Source of the DNA: Gloeomargarita sp. SKYB120
GTDB taxonomy: Bacteria; Cyanobacteriota; Cyanobacteriia; Gloeomargaritales; Gloeomargaritaceae
DNA length: 64,000 bases
Direction: 5' to 3'
NCBI GenBank assembly: GCA_025062155.1
Contig: JANXAM010000001.1
Span: forward strand, 1-64,000
In this document: positions 25,869 to 34,225 of the stretch, piece by piece
Numbering within the stretch: position 1 is the stretch's first letter
Layout: each line of letters opens with the position of its first letter
Made by a program: the position numbers and the translations under genes
Notes under the pieces: generated by a model
Seen by the model: the letters and a program-made list of their open reading frames with translations, nothing else
What the model was told of the DNA's origin: nothing
The model's database searches: none

Positions 25869-26546
25869 ATGACTGAACCCAACCGCGCGCGGGTGCTGCT
25901 GGTCTGTGGGGATGCGGAAGTCCGTCAACGTCTCAGCGCTGAGCTGTTCGAGGCGGGCTACCCCTGTCAAGCCCTGGCTGAGCCGGCGGCGGTGCCAGCC
26001 TATTTGACCCAGCAACCGGCCTGTTTACTCATCGTGGAAGCCAGTCCGGCGGGGCTTGCCCTGTGCCGCCAGGTGAGCCAGAGCCACCCCCAGTTGCCCA
26101 TCCTGCTCTTGACGGCAGGAGATAGCTTGGAGGAACGGATTGCCTGTTTGGAGTCGGGGGCGTGGGACTACCTGAGCGCGCCCTATCCCCGCAAGGAGCT
26201 GCTGCGCTGGTTGAATCTTTACGTGCAACCCCAGACAGGACCCACGGAAGTCCTGACGTTTGCCGACTTGACCCTGGACTTGAACACGCGAGTCGCCCTG
26301 CGCAAGCAACGGCAAATCCAACTGACGATGAAGGAATTTGACCTGCTCAAATTTCTCATGCAAAATCCGGGGCGGGTGTTGACGCGGGAAGAAATCATGG
26401 AGCAAGTGTGGGGCTATCAGTCGGTGCATGAGTCGAACGTGATCGAGGTCTATGTCCGTTACCTGCGCCTGAAGCTCGACCAGCCAGGGGAAAAACACCT
26501 GATTCAAACGGTGCGGGGTGTTGGGTATGTTCTCCGGGAACCTTAG
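25869..26546 (+). CDS. OmpR-family response regulator with degenerate receiver
   Basis: 225 residues. The N-terminal receiver fold is intact in outline but lacks key residues: the acidic pair is C13-G14-D15, the phospho-acceptor aspartate is E57 (LLIVEASP), and the conserved lysine is A104 (DYLSAPY). The C-terminal winged helix (130-225) is standard OmpR/PhoB type, ending QTVRGVGYVLREP. A Glu at the acceptor site suggests a constitutively active or phosphorylation-independent regulator, as reported for some atypical cyanobacterial regulators such as NblR. GGGAG precedes the ATG at 25869. The next gene, a DUF192 protein, starts inside its 3' end. Confidence 0.82.
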   Translation: MTEPNRARVLLVCGDAEVRQRLSAELFEAGYPCQALAEPAAVPAYLTQQPACLLIVEASPAGLALCRQVSQSHPQLPILLLTAGDSLEERIACLESGAWDYLSAPYPRKELLRWLNLYVQPQTGPTEVLTFADLTLDLNTRVALRKQRQIQLTMKEFDLLKFLMQNPGRVLTREEIMEQVWGYQSVHESNVIEVYVRYLRLKLDQPGEKHLIQTVRGVGYVLREP

Positions 26547-27018
26547 ACGCTACCTAGGGGGCGCTGTCCTAGCGGTGGTGCTCACAGGGACAACGGCCAT
26601 CGCCGAAAAGCCCCAGTATCTGCCGGTGCGCGCCCAGTTCCAACACAACGGGCAACGGGTGCTCCTGGAGGTGGCCTGGACGCCGGAGCAACAGGCGCTA
26701 GGCCTGATGTACCGTGAACGCCTGGTGCCTGACCGGGGAATGCTGTTTCCCTTCTACCCGCCCCGTCCGGTGCAGTTCTGGATGAAAAATATGCGGGCGC
26801 CGATTGACATGGTGTTTCTGCGCGAGAACCGGGTGATTGCCATTTACCCCAACGTGCCGCCCTGTCCTCGCGACCCTTGCCCGACCTACGGCCCCGATGA
26901 CCTAGTGGATGCGGTGATTGAACTGGCGCCGGGACGCGCCCAGCAGTTGGGTCTGAGGGTGGGTGATACCCTCATCGTGCGGCTGATTCGGCCCAGCGGC
27001 GTGCCCAAGCGAGAATAG
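26527..27018 (+). CDS. Secreted DUF192 protein
   Basis: 163 residues with a signal peptide (LGGAVLAVVLTGTTAIA) and a DUF192 domain. The typical motifs are EVAWTPEQQALGLMYRERL, GMLFPF, VQFWMKNMRAPIDMVFL, and RVIAIYPNVPPC. DUF192 domains are small beta proteins of unknown function found in bacteria and archaea. The C-P-R-D-P-C-P loop could form a disulfide in the periplasm. It overlaps the regulator gene by 20 bp and the convergent phosphomutase by 47 bp. Start ATG at 26527; an in-frame GTG lies 9 bases earlier. Confidence 0.82.
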   Translation: MFSGNLRRYLGGAVLAVVLTGTTAIAEKPQYLPVRAQFQHNGQRVLLEVAWTPEQQALGLMYRERLVPDRGMLFPFYPPRPVQFWMKNMRAPIDMVFLRENRVIAIYPNVPPCPRDPCPTYGPDDLVDAVIELAPGRAQQLGLRVGDTLIVRLIRPSGVPKRE

Positions 27019-28372
27019 CCTGTCCCTTCTCGGGCGTGGGGGATTCGCAGTACAGGCGCAGGAGCGGTTCCGTACCGCTCAAGCGAACGAGTAACCAGCT
27101 CTGGTCGGCCAGGTAAAATTTGTAGCCGTCGCCGCTCCAGGTTTTTACCACATCCGTATCAGCAATCTGGGTAGGGGGGTGTTCAGCCAACTGTTGCAAC
27201 AGGCGCTCCTTCACCGCCGTATCCGCCAACGGCACGTCGATCCGGTCATAGACGCTGTAAAAGCCGGTCTTCTCCTGCAATTGGCGATATAGGACTTCGA
27301 GAGGTTTCTGGGTTAGGGCTACCGCCTCCAGCAGGTACAACGCTGACAGCAGGGCATCCCGTTCCGGCAAGTAGTGGCCGTAGCCGATGCCGCCTGACTC
27401 TTCACCCCCTAGGAGCACACCGCCCTTGAGCATTTCCTGGGCAATGTACTTAAAACCGATGGGGGTTTCCACCACCGGCAAACCGTAGTAGGCCGCCGTC
27501 TTGGCGATCAACTCCGAGCCGCTGATGGTTTTTACCACCGTACCTTGCAGTCGCCGCCGTTCGGCCAAATGCTCAATCAGGATGGGAATCAGCACCTGGG
27601 GCGAGAGAAATTGCCCTTGACCGTCCATCGCTGCAATCCGGTCCCCATCCCCGTCAAACACCAAGCCCACTTGGGGGCCGTGGTGTCGCTGCAAGGTGGT
27701 GCGCAACTCCTCCAGGTAAGGAGGCAGCGGTTCCGGCGGATGACCACCGAACAACACATCCCGTTGGGTGCGGATTTCCTGCACCGCGTTCCCCAAAATG
27801 CGTGTCAATCCCCCCGACGCTGCTCCGTGCATTGGGTCCACCCACACCTGCCAGTGCTGCAAGCCAGCGCGAATTTGCGCCACATCCACTTGCTGCTGGA
27901 GCGCCTGCACGTAATCCGGCCAGGGGTCAAACACGGTCACCGCTCCACTAGGGCGCTGAGGCAATGGTTGCGTCAAGTGGGCTTCGATGCGCTGCGTCAT
28001 ATCCGGCGGGATGGACCCCCCAAAGGCCCCTTTGACCTTCAAGCCGTTGTAGATGGCTGGGTTGTGACTGGCTGTGATCACCAGCGCCCCCATGGCCCTG
28101 TAATGTCGGACGCCGTAGCTAAAGGCGGGTGTGGAGGCCGCTTGGGTTGCCAATAGCACCTGATAGCCCGCAGCGGCAACGGCCTGGGCGGCAGTTTGCG
28201 CAAACTCCTCTGACAAAAAACGCCGGTCATAGCCAACCAGCAGGGGCGCTTCAGGACAGGCCTCTGCCAGAACTTCAGCGGCGGCCACCGCCACCTGGGC
28301 CACCCGGTCGAAGGTGAACTCCTTAGCGATCACCCCCCGCCAACCGTCCGTGCCAAAGCGAATCGCCCCCAT
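26972..28372 (-). CDS. Phosphohexomutase (phosphoglucomutase/phosphomannomutase family)
   Basis: 466 residues of the alpha-D-phosphohexomutase superfamily. The start is MGAIRFGTDGWRG, the active-site serine lies in TASHNP (Ser102), the metal loop is DGDGDR (240-245), the sugar loop is GEESGG and the phosphate loop is RLSGTEP. It interconverts hexose 1- and 6-phosphates for glycogen, nucleotide sugars or cell wall precursors; exact sugar preference is not certain. A TACAAT -10 element lies 28 bases upstream inside the end of the FkbM gene. The 3' end overlaps the DUF192 gene. Confidence 0.88.
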   Translation of the reverse strand: MGAIRFGTDGWRGVIAKEFTFDRVAQVAVAAAEVLAEACPEAPLLVGYDRRFLSEEFAQTAAQAVAAAGYQVLLATQAASTPAFSYGVRHYRAMGALVITASHNPAIYNGLKVKGAFGGSIPPDMTQRIEAHLTQPLPQRPSGAVTVFDPWPDYVQALQQQVDVAQIRAGLQHWQVWVDPMHGAASGGLTRILGNAVQEIRTQRDVLFGGHPPEPLPPYLEELRTTLQRHHGPQVGLVFDGDGDRIAAMDGQGQFLSPQVLIPILIEHLAERRRLQGTVVKTISGSELIAKTAAYYGLPVVETPIGFKYIAQEMLKGGVLLGGEESGGIGYGHYLPERDALLSALYLLEAVALTQKPLEVLYRQLQEKTGFYSVYDRIDVPLADTAVKERLLQQLAEHPPTQIADTDVVKTWSGDGYKFYLADQSWLLVRLSGTEPLLRLYCESPTPEKGQAILAWARRWAESAAR

Positions 28373-28398
28373 GCCTTAGCTCCTGTGCACCCGTCCCC

Positions 28399-29193
28399 TT
28401 ATTGTAACCGCTGGTTCTGGAGCAACACATCACCTGCAAAGCGGTACACCAGGCGGAAATTGGGAAGCAGTCGCAGGATGTGCGCGAGATTAATTTGGCC
28501 TTCGTACAGTTCCACGTTCGAGTATTCTGTGTAGAAATAGCGGGTTTTCTCCAAGGTCTGTTTGCCGCCCTGGATCAAATCAACTTCCGCTCCCTGGACA
28601 TCAGCCCAGATGAAATCAATCTGGGTAATTGAGTGTGCCTGGCACCAGGTATCTAGGCGCTGGGTGGGGACAGTGATTGTTTTTTCAAAAACAATCCAAG
28701 GGAACCGTTCGAGATGCCGTTTGGGCCGGCGGATGGAACCCGAATCGTACCAGCTACGAGCTATCGCCGCGTCTGGGTGGGTATCGCTCATAAAAAACGG
28801 AATTTCCCCATCCTGGTTGGAAATCGCGATGGGATAGAGTTGCACCCGTGGGTCGTTCCCTAGGCGCTGTTGAAAATCAGCAATGGCGCGGGGGTCCGGT
28901 TCAAAACAGTAGATTTTTGCCCGTGGAAAACACTCCAGAAACTGCACGGTGTGTTCCCCGTTATTACAGCCGATTTCTAGGATCACGGGGTTGTCTTTTC
29001 CAAGAAGTTGCACCAGTTCCTGCACATCCAAACCACCGGGGGTAATGGGTGTGAATTCGGGCCTGAAGTAACTGAGTGCCTGTTGAAGGCGCCGCTTGAG
29101 GGGTCGCCGGAGTGAAGCCGGAATCAAGGGCTTGAGGGCGGCTTTCAAGGTTGAAATCATAGCGAATGAGCTATGCGATTGCTCTAGATGCAT
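28399..29193 (-). CDS. FkbM family methyltransferase
   Basis: 264 residues. The SAM-binding motif is ILEIGCNNGEHTVQFLECF, followed by the acidic loop YCFEPDPRAIADF, and the later motifs IPVAISNQDGE-like (YPIAISNQDGEIPFFMS), TQRLDTWC and IDFIWADVQGAEVDLIQGG, which define the FkbM family. It would O-methylate a small molecule or sugar. The ATG at 29193 has AGGA upstream; an internal ATG at 29160 lacks a site. It borders the mobile-element region and may be accessory: it stands apart from its neighbours in function. The substrate is not identifiable. Confidence 0.82.
   Translation of the reverse strand: MHLEQSHSSFAMISTLKAALKPLIPASLRRPLKRRLQQALSYFRPEFTPITPGGLDVQELVQLLGKDNPVILEIGCNNGEHTVQFLECFPRAKIYCFEPDPRAIADFQQRLGNDPRVQLYPIAISNQDGEIPFFMSDTHPDAAIARSWYDSGSIRRPKRHLERFPWIVFEKTITVPTQRLDTWCQAHSITQIDFIWADVQGAEVDLIQGGKQTLEKTRYFYTEYSNVELYEGQINLAHILRLLPNFRLVYRFAGDVLLQNQRLQ
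28401..28406 (-). promoter_or_regulatory. -10 hexamer of phosphohexomutase promoter
   Basis: Minus-strand TACAAT followed by AAGGGG, 28 bases before the ATG at 28372. The same TACAATAAGGG string precedes the glycosyltransferase gene at 39331. Confidence 0.5.
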
Positions 29194-29251
29194 TGTATAA
29201 AAATCCTATTTGAGAGCCGAATGGCCTAGGAATGATCCAAAAACCCTTTTT

Positions 29252-29348
29252 CTATAGCTATAGCTGAGCACAGAATGCTTGACATGGGTAGAAACTGGAA
29301 CCCCAGATGATTCTGCATTAGTTGCCTCTCAAAGGCGACAACCTAAAC
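29252..29348 (+). repeat. Family 2 palindromic repeat, copy 1
   Basis: Begins CTATAGCTATAGCTGAGC, then ACAGAATGCTTGACATGGG, an imperfect hairpin (AACT/AGTT arms) and CTCAAAGGCGACAACC. It aligns along its length with the two copies at 30711-30937. It joins directly to a family 1 repeat at its right. Confidence 0.6.
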
Positions 29349-29424
29349 CCAAGGGTCGCAGGGCGTAGCCCCGTTCTGGTTTTTTTCGGTTGTCTCCTAG
29401 ACAAACTAAAGTGGTCTAGCTATG
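29342..29424 (-). repeat. MITE-like repeat family 1, copy fused to family 2 repeat
   Basis: On the plus strand: AACCCAAGGGTCGCAGGGCG, then TAGCCCCGTTCTGG, a T-run, and the right end ACAAACTAAAGTGGTCTAGC, TATG. The right end matches the family terminus (CTAAAGTGGCTTAGCTATA). The left end is replaced by the family 2 repeat. It lies immediately before the CHAT-domain relic. Confidence 0.6.
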
Positions 29425-29633
29425 ATTGGACGCTAGGGCTGATGAAGGGGTTCTATCGGAACTTGCAACAAGCCCCCATCAAGGCCGAAGCATGGCGTCA
29501 AGTTCAGATTGCCCTGTTGCGGGGTTTGCAAGGGGGTGTGCCGGTGCCGCTAGTGATTGCTCAATAGGAGAACCAGCTCCTCAATCATCCCCACGACTGG
29601 GCGGGGTTTACGCTCGTGGGTAGCCCCTGGTAA
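29425..29633 (+). pseudogene. C-terminal relic of a CHAT-domain protein
   Basis: One frame reads DWTLGLMKGFYRNLQQAP, IKAEAWRQVQIALLRG, a stop at 29565, then ENQLLNHPHDWAGFTLVGSP and W-stop. The pattern 'LM..FY..L...P.KAEALRQAQ.ALL' and the end 'HP..WAGFTLVG.PW' is the C-terminus of cyanobacterial CHAT (caspase-like peptidase) proteins. Everything upstream is gone or replaced by the repeat, and the stop codon interrupts what remains. It was probably cut by insertion of the mobile repeats. Confidence 0.75.
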
Positions 29634-29640
29634 TCACGCT

Positions 29641-29895
29641 TCAGGAACCATCAAATTTTGCTCGCCATTGCCGGGGTGTGTAGGATGAGGTCAGCCCTAA
29701 CCAGCGTAGGAGCGGCGCTAATAAGCCCTTGCCATTGCAGGGCACAACGATGGTTTCCGACTCTGGATAAAACAAATCCGGCGATAAACCATTGTCCACC
29801 CAGACCCGTTTCAGTTCCGCAAATTCGGACGCTGTTAAATTCAGCACCCAACACCCCGTATCATCGGCATGACAAATCAGTGATGGGTTCATCAT
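29641..29895 (-). CDS. Hypothetical protein, 84 aa
   Basis: Frame from ATG at 29895 (a second ATG follows). It reads MMNPSLICHADDTGCWVLNL, TASEFAELKRVWVDNG and so on to the Arg/Lys-rich end RQWRAKFDGS. The start resembles small cyanobacterial proteins with an 'LTxxEFxxL' helix. No family is recognised. The terminal repeat of the neighbouring IS630 remnant begins 8 bases upstream of the ATG, so its promoter has probably been displaced. It may be a degraded or silent gene. Confidence 0.4.
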   Translation of the reverse strand: MMNPSLICHADDTGCWVLNLTASEFAELKRVWVDNGLSPDLFYPESETIVVPCNGKGLLAPLLRWLGLTSSYTPRQWRAKFDGS

Positions 29896-29902
29896 CAAGG
29901 AT

Positions 29903-30718
29903 TATAGCTAAAAACATTTAGTCTGACGTAGAATAAGGCTGATAGGTTACGGAGTGATGTCTAAGCCTTACAGCACAGACCTGCGCTAGAGAGCTATTGA
30001 AGCGGTCTTGGGGGGTGCAACACTCGTCGAAGTGAGATATCGCACGTTACAACGTTGGCTCAAACAATGGTCTGAAACCAGTGATTGCGCACCGAAGACC
30101 GGTTACCAAAAGGGGCATAGTCATAAGATTAAAGACTCGGATGAATTTCGCAAGTTCGTCGATGCGAACCCCAGTTTGACCCAAAAGGAAATGGCAGCTA
30201 GTATGACGATTTGTAGGGCGCTTAAAAGACGAGCAAGAGCGGCAAGCATATCTCGAGAAAATGAAGGATGTGAAGTCGGAAGAAGTTGTTTATATAGACC
30301 AATCCGGCATTGACCAGCGAGCAGTTTATGAGCATGGCTGGGGTAATTATGGCAAGAAGGCGGGTGGGATATGATGGGTGGTGATTATCTCGGGAGATTC
30401 ATCAAGCCATTAACCTGGATAGGGAGCTGCAATTTACAGGTCGTTTTAACTTGGTTGCGTGAGTGGTTACTACCGGCGATTGGTCCTGGTAAAAAGATGG
30501 TGATGGACAATGCCAGTTTTCACCGGTCGGCGGCGGTTAGGTAAGTGGTGGAAGCGGCTGGGTGTGAGCTGATATATTTGCCTAGATATTTGCCAGATTT
30601 GAACCCGATTGATTGAGCAAAAGGTGCGTAAGTTACAGGTGAGTTCAATCGAAAATCTGCAATCCTTGGTCAATGAAACTATCCGTAGCTTATGTCAAGT
30701 TTTGTGATTTTAGCTATA
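29903..30718 (+). mobile_element. Decayed IS630/Tc1-mariner family element 1
   Basis: Terminal inverted repeats TATAGCTAAAA at 29903 and TTTTAGCTATA ending 30718. In between are pieces of an IS630-type transposase on the plus strand: a start MSKPYSTDLR at 29957, GGATLVEV, YRTLQRWLKQWSETSDCAPK, TGYQKGHSHKIKDSDEFRKF, then frameshifted KMKDVKSEEVVYIDQSGI, DQRAVYEHGWGNYGKKAGG (DDE first Asp region), LREWLLPAIGPGKKMVMDNA, SFHRS (second Asp), IYLPRYLPDLNPID. Stops and frameshifts destroy the frame, so the element is inactive. TA at the ends fits the family's TA target. Confidence 0.85.
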
Positions 30719-30825
30719 GCCATATGGCTGAGCACAGAATGCTTGACATGGGCAGCAACCGGAAACCTACATGTTTTCCTGTTGGTTGCTTCTCAAGCGC
30801 GACAACCTAAATGTTTCCTGCTATA
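30711..30825 (+). repeat. Family 2 palindromic repeat, copy 2
   Basis: Starts at the TAGCTATA end of the IS remnant: CATATGGCTGAGCAC, AGAATGCTTGACATGGGC, hairpin AGCAACC-GGAAA ... TTTCC-GGTTGCT, then TCAAGCGCGACAACC, TAAATGTTTCCTGCTATAG. About 110 bp. No coding potential. Confidence 0.65.
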
Positions 30826-30831
30826 GGAGCG

Positions 30832-30937
30832 GCTATAGCTAAGCACACAATGTCTGGCACGAGCAGCAGCTAGAAACCTTGAAGCTTTGACCTTGCCTGC
30901 TGCTCAAGTACGCTAACTTAAATGTTGTCTGCTATAG
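30832..30937 (+). repeat. Family 2 palindromic repeat, copy 3
   Basis: GGCTATAGCTAAGCACACAA, TGTCTGGCAC, hairpin GAGCAGCAG ... CTGCTGCTC, then AAGTACGCTAACTTAAATGT, TGTCTGCTATAG. The hairpin arms differ from copy 2 in sequence but still pair. Flanks are conserved with the other copies. Confidence 0.65.
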
Positions 30938-31046
30938 ATGTCGATTGGTTTTAAGATGTTCCTGGCCTGAATCCGATTTGGGTCGGCCATGCTTGGAGTG
31001 TAACCAAGCAGAACCTACGTTCTCTCGTAGTCAGTTTAGCTATAGA
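30938..31046 (+). mobile_element. 3' fragment of an IS630-type element
   Basis: Reads LNPI, WVGHAWSVTKQNLRSLV and ends in TTTAGCTATA. It aligns with the 3' end of the IS630 remnant at 36711-37389 (WVGHAW/TEQNLRSLVDEAV) and is followed by the same TIR end. Only the last 80-100 bp remain. Confidence 0.65.
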
Positions 31047-31076
31047 CGTCCATAGGTTTATATCCCAAAACTGAAG

Positions 31077-31189
31077 GGGAACTAGTCACCTAGCTCCCCT
31101 ACCCTAACAATTTATACTCAGAACCTTTATCAGCTGGTTCCGATTCATCACCTTATTGAAGCTAGGAACCTTTATGATGCTGGTTCCTT
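31077..31189. other. Three tandem hairpins downstream of dnaJ
   Basis: GGGGAACTAG/CTAGCTCCCC (31077-31100, 4-base loop, one mismatch), GAACC/GGTTC (31121-31140) and GGAACC/GGTTCC (31165-31187). The last two share a loop of CTTTAT. They lie 3' of the dnaK-dnaJ operon, but no T-run follows on its strand, so they are not classical terminators. They may protect the mRNA 3' end or be repeat debris. The rest of 31047-31258 shows no coding signal. Confidence 0.45.
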
Positions 31190-31258
31190 TCTGACTGCTA
31201 TCTCTCAGTATCCCCTAAGTCACCGGCACCCCCCGTAATTTTTAATTATTTCTTTATG

Positions 31259-32185
31259 CTACGGACTGAAACGGGAGATGACGTTTTGTGTCTTTTTGTC
31301 GGACATCCAGGACTGGCGGGGGTTGAAGCGTTCGATTTGACGGATTTGTTCATACAGTTGCAGCTCTTGGGGCGTCAGTTCGGTGGGAATTTGAATCACG
31401 ACCTCCACAATCTGGTCGCCGCGGGTGCCGTCTTCGCGGAGATAGCCCCGACCGGTCAAACGCAAGCGCTGGTGGTTTTGCACACGGGGGGGAATCGCCA
31501 GTTTCACGGGGCCGTCCAAGGTCGGAATCGGCACTTGCGCCCCCAAAATGGCTTCGCTGGGGGTCACGGGTACGGTGCAGTAGATGTCGTCGCCCTCCAG
31601 GCGCAGGTGCTCATCGGGCAAGACATGGATTTTCAAGTACAAATCGCCGCCGTTTTCCCCCTGGTGGCGCAGGCGAATGCGTTGACCCGTAACCATACCA
31701 GGGGGCAGGTTCACCTCTAGGGTGCGTCCGCCGATACTCAGGCGCTGGCGCCCGCCCCGATAGGCCTGTTGCAGGGACAGTTGCAGGCGGGCTTCGATGT
31801 CGGCGGGGCCGTCCTCGTCCCAGGCGTCGCGCGGGGGCGATTCGGGACGGCGGGTAAAACGGGTCAACAGTTGATCCAGAAAGTCCTGGAAATCGGCAAA
31901 GCGCCCGTAGTCAAAGACACCGCTACCGCGCGGCGGTGGTTCCCCCTGAAAGCCCTTTTGTTGCCAGTACTGGCCAAACCGGTTGTACTCGGCCCGTTTT
32001 TCGCTGTCGGAAAGCACCTGGTAGGCTTCGCCGATGAGCTTGAACATTTCCTCGGCCTGTTTGTCGCCAGGGTTCAAGTCGGGATGGTAGCGACGGGCTA
32101 ATTGCCGGTAGGCGCGTTTGATGTCCGCCAGGCTGGCATTGCGGTCAACCCCCAGGATTTGGTAGTAGTTGCGGAAGTTGCGCAT
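31259..32185 (-). CDS. dnaJ: DnaJ-type cochaperone (CbpA-like, no zinc finger)
   Basis: Type II Hsp40 of 308 residues. The J domain (1-70) has HPD at 34-36. A Gly/Phe linker follows ([20 protein letters not shown]), then the two beta-barrel C-terminal substrate-binding domains ([52 protein letters not shown]). No CxxCxGxG zinc repeats are present. It stimulates ATP hydrolysis by DnaK. It lies 4 bp behind dnaK on the same strand, an operon with obvious functional logic. The start at 32185 follows the normal family length. Confidence 0.9.
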   Translation of the reverse strand: MRNFRNYYQILGVDRNASLADIKRAYRQLARRYHPDLNPGDKQAEEMFKLIGEAYQVLSDSEKRAEYNRFGQYWQQKGFQGEPPPRGSGVFDYGRFADFQDFLDQLLTRFTRRPESPPRDAWDEDGPADIEARLQLSLQQAYRGGRQRLSIGGRTLEVNLPPGMVTGQRIRLRHQGENGGDLYLKIHVLPDEHLRLEGDDIYCTVPVTPSEAILGAQVPIPTLDGPVKLAIPPRVQNHQRLRLTGRGYLREDGTRGDQIVEVVIQIPTELTPQELQLYEQIRQIERFNPRQSWMSDKKTQNVISRFSP

Positions 32186-32189
32186 GGCG

Positions 32190-34103
32190 CTACCAGTTGT
32201 CATCGTCCCACTCGCGGCGACGGCGATGGCTGCTGTGACCCTCTGGGCGGCTCCAGGGAGGCGAAAACCAGGGCATCTCATCCTCCTGCTGCTGCTGCCG
32301 GACGATGGCAAGGAGTTCGTTGAGTTGGTCCTGCAACCGGCTGGTGAGCTGGTCCACCTTGACCAAATCCTTGGCCGCCAAACTCCGCCGTAGGGCCTGG
32401 ATCAGTTGCTCGAGCTTTTGCCGCCGCTCCCGCAGAAACAAAAACCCGTAATCCAAGGTCACCTGGCGCAATTGCCGTTCCGCCTTTTGGATCAGGGCCT
32501 CCGCCTTTTGACAGCGCTCGATTTTTTGCTTCTGGGCCTGGTCGCTGGGGGCTGCCCGCTCCGCCTCGGCCAGCATTTTTTGAATCTCGCTGGGGGTGAG
32601 ACTGGCGGCGTCCTGGATGGTAATCGTGTGCTGTCGCCCCGTTTGGCGGTCCTGGGCTGAGACCTGTAGGATCCCGTTGGCGTCAATGTCAAAAGCTACC
32701 TGCACCTGGGGCAACCCCTTGGGCGCCGGCGGAATCCCCGTCAACCGAAACCGGCCTAAGGATTTGTTGCCGCTGGCCAGAGGACGCTCCCCTTGTAAAA
32801 CATGGATCTCCACAGCGCTCTGGTTGTCCTCGGCGGTGGAGAAAATATCGGAGCGGCGCACGGGAATCGGCGTGTTACGGGGAATCAGGACCTTCATCAT
32901 GCCGTTGGCGGTTTCCAACCCTAGCGACAAGGGCGTGACATCCAACAGCAGTACATCCCGCAAATCTCCGGCCAGCACTGCGCCCTGGATCGCGGCACCC
33001 ATGGCCACCACCTCCTCCGGGTTCAGCCCCTGATAGGGTTCCTGGCCGAGCATCTCCCGCACCAACTGGCGCACCATCGGCATCCGAGTTGAACCGCCCA
33101 CCAAGAGCACAGCGTCCAGGTCGGCGGGGTCTAGGCCGCTGTCGGCAAGAGCCTGGTCCACCGGCCCCCGCAGGCGGTCGAGCAAATCCGCACACAGGGA
33201 CTCCAAGGTACTGCGGGTAAGTTCGGTTTCCAGGTGCAACGGTCCTTCCTCCGTCGCGGTGATAAAGGGCAAGTTAATCAAAGTGCTGGGTACGCTGGAA
33301 AGTTCAATCTTGGCCTTTTCCGCCGCCTCCAACAGCCGTTGAAAGGCTTGCCGTTCCCGCCGCAGGTCAATGCCATGTTCCCGCTGGAATTGGTCCGCCA
33401 GCCAGTTCACCAGGCGCTGGTCAAAGTCCACGCCCCCTAACTGGGTGTCCCCCGCCGTCGCCCGCACCTCAAACACCCCTTGGCTAATGTCCAGGATGGA
33501 AACATCGAACGTGCCGCCCCCCAGGTCAAACACCAGCACCGTCTGGTCATCTTTCTTATCCAAGCCGTAGGCCAGGGCCGCCGCCGTCGGCTCGTTGAGG
33601 ATACGTTTGACCTCCAGGCCGGCCAAGCGTCCCGCATCCCGCGTCGCCTGGCGTTGCGCGTCGTTGAAGTAGGCTGGAACCGTGATCACCACGTCGGTCA
33701 CCGGGTAGCCCAGCACCTGTTCGGCGTCATCGGCCAGCTTGCGCAGGATCATCGCCGAGAGTTCTTCTGGGGTAAAGGTCTGGTCTAAACGGGGGCAATA
33801 GACCTCCACGCGGTTGCGCACGCCGCGCCGGATGGTGTAAGGCACGCGCCGAGCCACTGGGGGCAATTCGTCGTAGGTCATGCCCATCAACCGTTTCACC
33901 CCGTAGAAGGTGTTTTTGGGGTCTATCACCGCTTGCCGCCGCGCCAGTTGACCCACCAGGCGTTCGCCGTCGCGCGTAAATCCCACCACGCTGGGGGTGG
34001 TGCGACTGCCTTCGCTGTTGGGGATGACTACGGGTTTCCCCCCCTCCATTACCGCCACTACCGAGTTGGTTGTCCCTAAATCAATGCCCACCACCCTGGT
34101 CAT
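32190..34103 (-). CDS. dnaK: Molecular chaperone DnaK (Hsp70)
   Basis: 637 residues. The nucleotide-binding domain has [19 protein letters not shown], the phosphate loop [13 protein letters not shown], and [11 protein letters not shown]. The substrate-binding domain carries [18 protein letters not shown] and the lid runs to an acidic/basic tail ending [11 protein letters not shown]. Cyanobacteria carry several dnaK paralogs; the Asp/Trp-rich tail differs from the EEVD-like end of the general stress form, so this is probably a divergent DnaK1- or DnaK3-type paralog. It is upstream of dnaJ with a 4 bp gap. No CIRCE element was seen upstream. Confidence 0.93.
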   Translation of the reverse strand: MTRVVGIDLGTTNSVVAVMEGGKPVVIPNSEGSRTTPSVVGFTRDGERLVGQLARRQAVIDPKNTFYGVKRLMGMTYDELPPVARRVPYTIRRGVRNRVEVYCPRLDQTFTPEELSAMILRKLADDAEQVLGYPVTDVVITVPAYFNDAQRQATRDAGRLAGLEVKRILNEPTAAALAYGLDKKDDQTVLVFDLGGGTFDVSILDISQGVFEVRATAGDTQLGGVDFDQRLVNWLADQFQREHGIDLRRERQAFQRLLEAAEKAKIELSSVPSTLINLPFITATEEGPLHLETELTRSTLESLCADLLDRLRGPVDQALADSGLDPADLDAVLLVGGSTRMPMVRQLVREMLGQEPYQGLNPEEVVAMGAAIQGAVLAGDLRDVLLLDVTPLSLGLETANGMMKVLIPRNTPIPVRRSDIFSTAEDNQSAVEIHVLQGERPLASGNKSLGRFRLTGIPPAPKGLPQVQVAFDIDANGILQVSAQDRQTGRQHTITIQDAASLTPSEIQKMLAEAERAAPSDQAQKQKIERCQKAEALIQKAERQLRQVTLDYGFLFLRERRQKLEQLIQALRRSLAAKDLVKVDQLTSRLQDQLNELLAIVRQQQQEDEMPWFSPPWSRPEGHSSHRRRREWDDDNW

Positions 34104-34225
34104 GGACTGTGCAATTGCGATTCGCCGTTCTCTGTATCCTATCTTAATGTTCCTAATGTGCAGCTCTGCGCAGGCCGGTTCACGCCAGGGGCGATAGGAT
34201 GAAGAAAAAAAGGGAGCAACAGGTC

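Noticed and set aside
30711-30937. CRISPR array
   Set aside because: Only two or three degenerate ~110 bp units with internal palindromes and no short regular repeats or unique spacers; no cas genes in the window.
31164-31187. Intrinsic terminator of the dnaK-dnaJ operon
   Set aside because: The hairpin is present but is not followed by a T-run on the operon's strand.
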